DNA from: Zoogloeaceae bacterium | GTDB taxonomy: Bacteria; Pseudomonadota; Gammaproteobacteria; Burkholderiales; Rhodocyclaceae | Length of the DNA: 10,806 bases | Direction of reading: 5' to 3' | Assembly (NCBI GenBank): GCA_031290535.1 | Contig: JAITNI010000024.1 | Coordinates: 1-10,806 of the forward strand | Shown: positions 7,056-10,806 of the stretch, piece after piece | Numbering within the stretch: the stretch's first letter is position 1 | Layout of the letters: the number at the start of each line of letters is the position of its first letter | Program-made: the position numbers and the translations under genes | Notes under the pieces: model-generated | Seen by the model: only the letters and a program-made list of their open reading frames with translations | What the model was told of the DNA's origin: nothing | The model's database searches: none

Positions 7056-8690
7056 ATGAGCACCGAACGCGAATCAATGGAGTATGACGTTGTGATCGTC
7101 GGTGCCGGCCCCTCCGGGCTGGCAGCCGCGATTCGTCTCAAGCAGTTGGCGGCGGAAAAAAACACCGAACTCTCGGTCTGTCTCCTGGAAAAAGGCTCGG
7201 AAGTGGGCGCGCACATTCTTTCCGGCGCCTGCTTCGAGCCGACTTCTCTGGCCGAACTGATCCCGGACTGGAAAGAAAAGGGCGCGCCGCTGACGGTTCC
7301 CGTCACCGCTGACCACTTTGTGTTCCTGACGGAAAAAAGCCTCTTCAAACTGCCGACGCCGCCGCAGATGCATAATGACGGCAACTTCTTCATCAGCGAA
7401 GCCAATCTGTGCCGCTGGCTGGCCGAGCAGGCCGAAGCTGTGGGCGTGGAAATCTACCCCGGCTTTGCCGCCGCCGAAATCCTCTACCACGAAAATGGCG
7501 CGGTCAAGGGCGTGGCGACGGGCGACATGGGCATCGGCAAGGACGGTCAGCAAACCAGCAATTATCAGCCGGGTATGGAACTTCATGCGCGGCAGACCAT
7601 TTTTTCCGAAGGTTGCCGGGGGTCGCTGACGCAGGATTTGTTCGAGAAATTCAATCTCAGGAAAGATTGCGATCCGCAAACCTACGGCATCGGCATCAAG
7701 GAAATCTGGGAAGTCGATCCCGCCAAGCACAAACAGGGCACGCTCATGCACAGCATTGGCTGGCCGCTGGCGAGCGAAACCTATGGCGGTTCCTTTATCT
7801 ATCATCTGGACAACAATCAGGTCGCCGTCGGCTTTGTGGTCGGGCTGGACTATAAAAATCCCTGGCTGTCGCCCTTTGAGGAATTCCAGCGTTTCAAGAC
7901 GCACCCGGCGCTGCGCGACCTGTTCGCGGGCGGGCGGCGGATTGCCTACGGGGCGCGTTCGCTCTCGGAAGGCGGCTACCAGTCCATTCCCAAGCTCACT
8001 TTTCCCGGCGGCCTGTTGATCGGCGATTGCGCGGGATTTTTGAACGTGCCCAAAATCAAGGGCATCCACACCTCCATGAAATCCGGCATGTTGGCGGCGG
8101 AAGCCATTTTCGCGCATCTGGGCGACGAATCGGTCGGGGCGGAAGTGCAGGATTATTTCGAGCGCGTCAAAAATTCGTGGATCTGGAAGGAACTCTACGC
8201 GGCGCGCAACATTCGTCCCGGCTTTCAGTGGGGCTTGTGGGCCGGTCTTGCCATTGCCGGGCTGGAAACCGTCACGCTGGGCAAATTGCCCTATACCCTG
8301 CGCCATCACGCCGACCATGAGGCGCTGCGGGAGAAAAGCGAATATCCGCCCATCGACTATCCCAAACCGGATGGCGTCCTCACCTTCGACCGCCTCTCCT
8401 CGGTGTTTTTGGCCAGCGTCAATCATGAGGAAAACCAGCTTTGTCATTTGCGGCTGAAGGACGAGTCCGTGCCGATCAATGTCAATTACAAAAAGTACGG
8501 CGCGCCAGAAACCCGCTATTGTCCGGCGGGCGTGTATGAAATTCTGGGCGAGGAAGAAGGCAATCCGCGCCTGCAAATCAACGCGCAAAACTGTCTGCAC
8601 TGCAAAACCTGCGACATCAAGGATCCCACCCAGAATATTCACTGGACAGTGCCGGAAGGCGGCGGCGGGCCGAGTTATCCGAACATGTAG
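7056..8690 (+). CDS. Electron transfer flavoprotein-ubiquinone oxidoreductase (ETF-QO)
   Basis: A 544-residue membrane-associated iron-sulfur flavoprotein that takes electrons from reduced ETF and reduces ubiquinone. The FAD dinucleotide fold is at the N-terminus (VIVGAGPSGLAAA, about 13-25), with GGLLIGDCAGFLNVPKIKGIHTSMKSG (318-344) as the second FAD and quinone-side region. The 4Fe-4S ligands are all present: C489 in RYCPAGVYE, and C513, C516 and C519 in NCLHCKTCDIKDPTQNI. Length and motif order match the mitochondrial and proteobacterial family (ETFDH). It starts 21 nt after the dehydrogenase gene with AAGGGGA (7044-7050) before the ATG. An internal ATG at 7077 lacks such a site. It is the last gene of the operon. 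Confidence 0.97.
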   Translation: MSTERESMEYDVVIVGAGPSGLAAAIRLKQLAAEKNTELSVCLLEKGSEVGAHILSGACFEPTSLAELIPDWKEKGAPLTVPVTADHFVFLTEKSLFKLPTPPQMHNDGNFFISEANLCRWLAEQAEAVGVEIYPGFAAAEILYHENGAVKGVATGDMGIGKDGQQTSNYQPGMELHARQTIFSEGCRGSLTQDLFEKFNLRKDCDPQTYGIGIKEIWEVDPAKHKQGTLMHSIGWPLASETYGGSFIYHLDNNQVAVGFVVGLDYKNPWLSPFEEFQRFKTHPALRDLFAGGRRIAYGARSLSEGGYQSIPKLTFPGGLLIGDCAGFLNVPKIKGIHTSMKSGMLAAEAIFAHLGDESVGAEVQDYFERVKNSWIWKELYAARNIRPGFQWGLWAGLAIAGLETVTLGKLPYTLRHHADHEALREKSEYPPIDYPKPDGVLTFDRLSSVFLASVNHEENQLCHLRLKDESVPINVNYKKYGAPETRYCPAGVYEILGEEEGNPRLQINAQNCLHCKTCDIKDPTQNIHWTVPEGGGGPSYPNM

Positions 8691-8698
8691 TTTTGAGA

Positions 8699-8720
8699 GG
8701 GGGCAACAGCCCCCTTTTTT
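8699..8720 (+). terminator. Intrinsic terminator of the etf operon
   Basis: GGGGGC (8699-8704), loop AACA, GCCCCC (8709-8714), then six T. It sits 8 nt after the ETF-QO stop codon and has classic rho-independent form. Confidence 0.92.
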
Positions 8721-8755
8721 CGCCCCGTTTTTGCAGGGCGAATAAATTTTAATTC

Positions 8756-8778
8756 ATTGATTTTGTTGAAAAATCAAT
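8756..8778. repeat. A/T-rich inverted repeat upstream of the bacteriohemerythrin gene
   Basis: ATTGATTTT (8756-8764) and AAAATCAAT (8770-8778) are exact inverted complements around GTTGA. It contains TTGAT and ATCAA half-sites like those of FNR/CRP-type regulators. They are 11 nt apart instead of the required 4, so it is not a standard FNR box. It may be an operator or a weak hairpin. Confidence 0.4.
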
Positions 8779-8870
8779 CCAGTCCCGGTACTTTTTCTGC
8801 ATAAAAGACTTCCTCTTGATCGCAGATGGTGGCATCCTACGGGTTTTCACGGGGTCTGGAATTTTCCACA

Positions 8871-8877
8871 AGGAGAG
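8871..8877 (+). promoter_or_regulatory. Ribosome binding site that sets a GTG start for the bacteriohemerythrin gene
   Basis: AGGAGAG ends 5 nt before GTG 8883. The first in-frame ATG, at 8826, has no such site and would add 19 residues that do not belong to the family. The next ATG, at 8892, is also possible but is 14 nt from this site. Confidence 0.7.
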
Positions 8878-8882
8878 AGTAC

Positions 8883-9290
8883 GTGTCTTTTATGCCGTGG
8901 TCCAATGCGTTCATATTGGGCATCGAAACGATTGATGAGCAGCATCGCTGGCTGGTCGAAGCCACCAACCGCCTGCACGACCAGATTGAATCGCAATGCC
9001 CGGACGCCAGAATTGTTGAGGAAATTCTGGAAGGTCTGGTGGAATACACCATGAACCACTTCATTCTTGAGGAAGAGCTGTTTCACCGTCTGGGCTACCC
9101 CGATACGGCGGCGCACAACGAGGAGCACAACGAATTCACCCGCAGCGCCATTGAGCTGCTGCTCAAATTCGAGCAGGGCGACGCCGTCACGGAAGACACG
9201 CTGGAATTCCTGCAAGCCTGGCTGGTGCATCATATCTTGCAGGTCGACAAGGCGTATGTGCCGTTCCTGAAAGAAAAAGGCGTGCGCTAA
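8883..9290 (+). CDS. Bacteriohemerythrin, single domain
   Basis: A 135-residue (from GTG) hemerythrin-like protein with a non-heme di-iron centre that reversibly binds oxygen. All ligands are present: H21 (IDEQHRWL), H59 and E63 (MNHFILEE), H78 and H82 (HNEEH), and H117 and D122 ([10 protein letters not shown]). The N-terminal [18 protein letters not shown] and the single-domain length are typical of proteobacterial bacteriohemerythrins. There is no fused signalling domain, signal peptide or membrane segment, so it is probably a cytoplasmic oxygen carrier, store or sensor; the precise role is not readable. It stands alone between two terminators. It should have its own promoter in 8721-8870, but I saw no convincing hexamer pair. 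Confidence 0.93.
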   Translation: MSFMPWSNAFILGIETIDEQHRWLVEATNRLHDQIESQCPDARIVEEILEGLVEYTMNHFILEEELFHRLGYPDTAAHNEEHNEFTRSAIELLLKFEQGDAVTEDTLEFLQAWLVHHILQVDKAYVPFLKEKGVR

Positions 9291-9316
9291 AACAGCTCCA
9301 TGCCGCGCACGCTTTT
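9280..9316 (+). terminator. Probable terminator overlapping the bacteriohemerythrin stop codon
   Basis: GCGTGCGC (9280-9287) and GCGCACGC (9305-9312) pair perfectly and are followed by TTTTG. The loop is large (17 nt) and contains the TAA stop, so the left arm is coding. The T-run is short, so termination may be partial and could pass some transcript on to dps. Confidence 0.55.
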
Positions 9317-9364
9317 GTCTGGTCGTCATCATCTGTTTTCTTCATTTCAGAGGAGTTTTATGTC

Positions 9365-9928
9365 ATGAGCAAGACCCCGAGCAAAAAACCGGCAAGCCGT
9401 TCTGTAGCCGCCAAGGTCGCCGCCCCCAAAAAAGCCGTGCCCGCCGCCATTGCCAGAACCGGCATCAATATCGGCATCAGCGACAAGGATCGGGGCAAGA
9501 TCGCCGACGGTCTGGCGCATGTGCTGGCCGACACCTACACCCTGTATCTGAAGACCCACAATTTTCACTGGAATGTGACGGGGCCGATGTTCAACACCCT
9601 GCACCTGATGTTTGAAACCCAGTACAACGCGCTGGCGCTGGCGGTTGATCTGGTGGCCGAGCGCATCCGCGCCCTGGGGCTGCCCGCCCCGGCCACCTAC
9701 AGCGATTTCGCCAAACTGACGGCCATCCCCGAAACGCATGGGGTACCCAGGGCCGAAGAAATGATCGCGCTCCTCGTCGCCGGTCACGAAACCGTCGCCC
9801 GCACGGCAAGAAACCTCTTTCCCACCGTGGATGCCGCCAACGACGAACCCACTGCCGACCTGCTCACCCAGCGGATGCAGGAACACGAAAAAACCGCCTG
9901 GATGCTGCGTAGCCTGCTGGAAGCGTAA
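9365..9928 (+). CDS. dps: Dps/ferritin-like DNA-binding iron-storage protein
   Basis: A 187-residue Dps, whose family forms 12-subunit shells that oxidise and store iron and shield DNA. The ferroxidase residues sit at the standard spacing: H68 (FHWNVTG), H80, E84, D95 and E99, matching E. coli H51, H63, D67, D78 and E82, with Glu in place of one Asp. Residues 1-31 form a tail rich in K, R, A and P with eight basic residues. Such tails bind DNA in other Dps proteins. AGGAG (9351-9355) lies 9 nt before ATG 9365. An ATG at 9360 is out of frame and hits a stop after two codons. Its neighbour encodes an oxygen-binding di-iron protein, a context of oxygen and iron handling. A strong terminator follows 19 nt later. 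Confidence 0.94.
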   Translation: MSKTPSKKPASRSVAAKVAAPKKAVPAAIARTGINIGISDKDRGKIADGLAHVLADTYTLYLKTHNFHWNVTGPMFNTLHLMFETQYNALALAVDLVAERIRALGLPAPATYSDFAKLTAIPETHGVPRAEEMIALLVAGHETVARTARNLFPTVDAANDEPTADLLTQRMQEHEKTAWMLRSLLEA

Positions 9929-9947
9929 GGCGGCGTTTTTCTCTCGT

Positions 9948-9979
9948 AAAAAAGGCGGACAAAAATGTCCGCCTTTTTT
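9948..9979. terminator. Bidirectional intrinsic terminator after dps
   Basis: GGCGGACA (9954-9961), loop AAAA, TGTCCGCC (9966-9973), with six A before and six T after. The symmetry lets it work on either strand. Confidence 0.92.
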
Positions 9980-9996
9980 GTCTCGTTGCTTGCCGT

Positions 9997-10021
9997 CCCT
10001 TCTCTCGCTTGTGGGAGAAGG
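9997..10021. repeat. Small palindromic repeat
   Basis: CCTTCTCTC (9998-10006) pairs with GGGAGAAGG (10013-10021) with one G-U around GCTTGT. It has the form of the widespread proteobacterial CCCTCTCCC-GCTTGCG-GGGAGAGGG intergenic palindrome, which I recall from many genomes. Confidence 0.5.
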
Positions 10022-10062
10022 AAATGAACGTCCAAATCCTGCGCGCAGCACAGCAAATGATT

Positions 10063-10146
10063 CTCCCCTGACCAGGCCGCAGGCGGGTTCCGTTTTAGCG
10101 GAATGCGGCGAAGCCGCACACAAGGGGAGGTGCAGGAGGGGTTTTG
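10063..10146 (+). repeat. Palindromic repeat family, copy A, interrupted
   Basis: Left part CTCCCCTGAC (10063-10072) and right part AAGGGGAGG (10122-10130), running on into a GGAGGGGTTTTG end (10135-10146), match copy B. They are separated by 49 bases that copy B lacks. The right part and its tail repeat copy B almost exactly (10120-10146 against 10163-10188). Confidence 0.65.
10073..10121. repeat. 49-bp palindromic insertion inside copy A
   Basis: The insertion holds two adjacent hairpins, TTCCG-ttttag-CGGAA (10088-10103) and TGCGGC-gaa-GCCGCA (10104-10118). Its exact ends are uncertain by two bases because AC occurs at both junctions. Confidence 0.6.
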
Positions 10147-10150
10147 TTTT

Positions 10151-10188
10151 GCTCCTCCCCTGACAAGGGGAGGCCGGGAGGGGTTTTG
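10151..10188 (+). repeat. Palindromic repeat family, copy B, intact
   Basis: Hairpin CCTCCCCT-gaca-AGGGGAGG (10154-10173) followed by a GGGAGGGGTTTTG tail. It is the uninterrupted reference for copy A, which lies immediately upstream. Confidence 0.7.
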
Positions 10189-10211
10189 CAGCGGTGGCAA
10201 TCTGAACGCCC

Positions 10212-10248
10212 CCAAATCCTCCTCACTCCCCTCTTTGTCAGGGGGGAA
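10212..10248 (-). repeat. Palindromic repeat family, copy C, inverted
   Basis: Read on the minus strand it gives CCCCCCTGACAAAGAGGGGAG followed by a GAGGAGGATTTGG tail. This is a diverged version of copies A and B in opposite orientation. Confidence 0.6.
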
Positions 10249-10286
10249 GCCTGTACGCCGAAGCGTTTCGGTTTTTTCACATTACG

Positions 10287-10350
10287 TATGGAGTGCGGCG
10301 GCTTGCCGCTGCTTTGAAAACGGGAGCAGAAGTTCTCCCGCAACTCCATA
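10287..10350. repeat. 64-bp REP/MITE-like element with inverted ends
   Basis: The element begins TATGGAG (10287-10293) and ends CTCCATA (10344-10350), exact inverted complements. Between them are hairpins GCGGCGGC-tt-GCCGCTGC (10295-10312, one G-U) and CGGGAG...CTCCCG (10321-10340). Together with the preceding G, its first 16 bases recur at the right window edge. Confidence 0.65.
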
Positions 10351-10385
10351 GGGCGGATTACGGAAGGGTTCGCTCAATCTGCTCC
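10351..10385. repeat. Degenerate inverted repeat adjoining the 64-bp element
   Basis: GGGCGGATTACGGAA (10351-10365) is an imperfect complement of TTCGCTCAATCTGCTCC (10369-10385). GGGCGGATTA-type palindromes are common intergenic repeats in beta- and gammaproteobacteria (from memory). Confidence 0.4.
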
Positions 10386-10422
10386 CCAACCCCCTCAAAC
10401 CCCCATTGTCAGGAGGGGGTAC
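10386..10422 (-). repeat. Palindromic repeat family, copy D, inverted
   Basis: On the minus strand it reads CCCCCTCCTGACAATGGGGG followed by a tail ending GAGGGGGTTGGG. This is the same plan as copies A-C, with further divergence in the stem. Confidence 0.5.
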
Positions 10423-10639
10423 TCATTGGCACTTTTTGTCACATAAGCCCCAAACCCCTTGCTGGAGCCGCTTGGCCTTGTGCAGCGGTTATGGATGATG
10501 ACTTTAGTCTGTAGATGGCTGTCGCCTGTTCAATAGAATGATACTAACCGCAAACGAGCAATGTTGCTGTGCGGGGTTATCACGGATAGAGGGAGTAGAG
10601 GCGATGGGCTGGAGTGCGAAAGAGGTGAAGGGTGGCGTA

Positions 10640-10678
10640 AGCCGTGGCGGCAAGCCTGCCAGGCTTGCCGCCACGGCT
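10640..10678. repeat. Perfect 18-bp hairpin
   Basis: AGCCGTGGCGGCAAGCCT (10640-10657), loop GCC, then its exact complement (10661-10678). A second perfect hairpin, ACGCGC-gta-GCGCGT (10689-10703), follows 10 nt later and is trailed by CAG and five T. Confidence 0.75.
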
Positions 10679-10727
10679 ACACGGCTACACGCGCGTAGCG
10701 CGTCAGTTTTTCGGGTTTCCTCTTCAG

Positions 10728-10756
10728 ACGCCGTGCCCAAATGGGCACGGCGTTTT
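10728..10756 (+). terminator. Terminator-like hairpin
   Basis: ACGCCGTGCCC (10728-10738), loop AAAT, GGGCACGGCGT (10743-10753), then TTT. No gene that it would serve is visible on the plus strand. It may belong to a gene beyond the right edge, or be a leftover repeat. Confidence 0.5.
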
Positions 10757-10789
10757 GCGTTCACTTTTTCCCTTGCGTCCCTTTTTTCG

Positions 10790-10806
10790 GTATGGAGTGC
10801 GGCGGC
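10790..10806. repeat. Start of a second copy of the 64-bp element, cut by the window
   Basis: GTATGGAGTGCGGCGGC is identical to 10286-10302. The rest lies beyond the window. Confidence 0.6.

Larger units (their letters stand above)
9980..10806. other. Gene-free region packed with palindromic repeats
   Basis: About 830 bases hold no open frame with a ribosome binding site or recognisable protein character. The frames that exist are cut through hairpins and read as low-complexity R/P/S-rich peptides. Individual repeats are listed separately. The stretch 10425-10635 shows no structure I can name. Confidence 0.7.

Noticed and set aside
8757..8777. FNR box upstream of bacteriohemerythrin (TTGAT...ATCAA)
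   Set aside because: The half-sites are 11 nt apart, whereas FNR needs 4; the match comes from a longer A/T palindrome.
9347..10123. Long minus-strand frame of 258 residues over dps
   Set aside because: It is the antisense of dps, which has full ferroxidase motifs and a ribosome binding site. It also crosses the bidirectional terminator and the repeats.
9997..10422. CRISPR array
   Set aside because: The repeats are palindromic, in both orientations and irregularly spaced, with no constant spacer length and no cas genes.
10721..10738. Neisserial DNA uptake sequence (TTCAGACG...)
   Set aside because: TTCAGACGCC differs from the DUS core TTCAGACGGC, occurs once, and is simply the left edge of the terminator-like hairpin at 10728.
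10504..10764. Minus-strand open frame of 86 residues at the right edge
   Set aside because: It reads through three hairpins, has low-complexity composition and shows no family resemblance.

Overview
This looks like chromosomal DNA from a GC-rich proteobacterium. The EtfAB/acyl-CoA dehydrogenase/ETF-QO proteins and RlmD have a beta- or gammaproteobacterial character, and I lean towards a betaproteobacterium. That placement rests on protein character alone; no rRNA or lineage-specific gene is present. Most of the window is ordinary housekeeping sequence. The unusual material sits at the two edges and between genes.

Left edge (1-625): the 3' end of rlmD, whose reading frame runs past the usual C-terminus into three strong hairpins that resemble an IS200/IS605 right end. 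An extended -10 promoter follows. Its predicted transcript carries a degenerate 48-nt partial copy of tRNA-Ser and then the intact tRNA-Ser(UGA).

Minus strand (629-3021): a soluble PAS/HisKA/HATPase/REC hybrid histidine kinase and an OmpR-family response regulator overlap by 4 nt and form an operon read towards the tRNA. The only good promoter places the transcription start almost on the kinase ATG.

Plus strand (3444-8720): etfB, etfA, a long acyl-CoA dehydrogenase and ETF-ubiquinone oxidoreductase form one operon closed by a strong intrinsic terminator. Together these encode a full route for electrons from acyl-CoA to FAD of the dehydrogenase, to ETF, to ETF-QO and to ubiquinone.

Right part (8883-9979): two small genes that are probably transcribed separately, a single-domain bacteriohemerythrin and a Dps ferritin-like protein with a basic N-terminal tail. 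Each ends in a hairpin terminator.

Right edge (9980-10806): about 830 bases without a credible gene, packed with palindromic repeats. There are four copies of one family in both orientations, one of them interrupted by a different 49-bp palindromic sequence. There is also a 64-bp element with inverted ends whose first 17 bases recur at the window edge, an 18-bp perfect hairpin, and another terminator-like hairpin. I found no CRISPR array, transposase, integrase, defence gene or toxin-antitoxin pair, and nothing I would call a new protein system.
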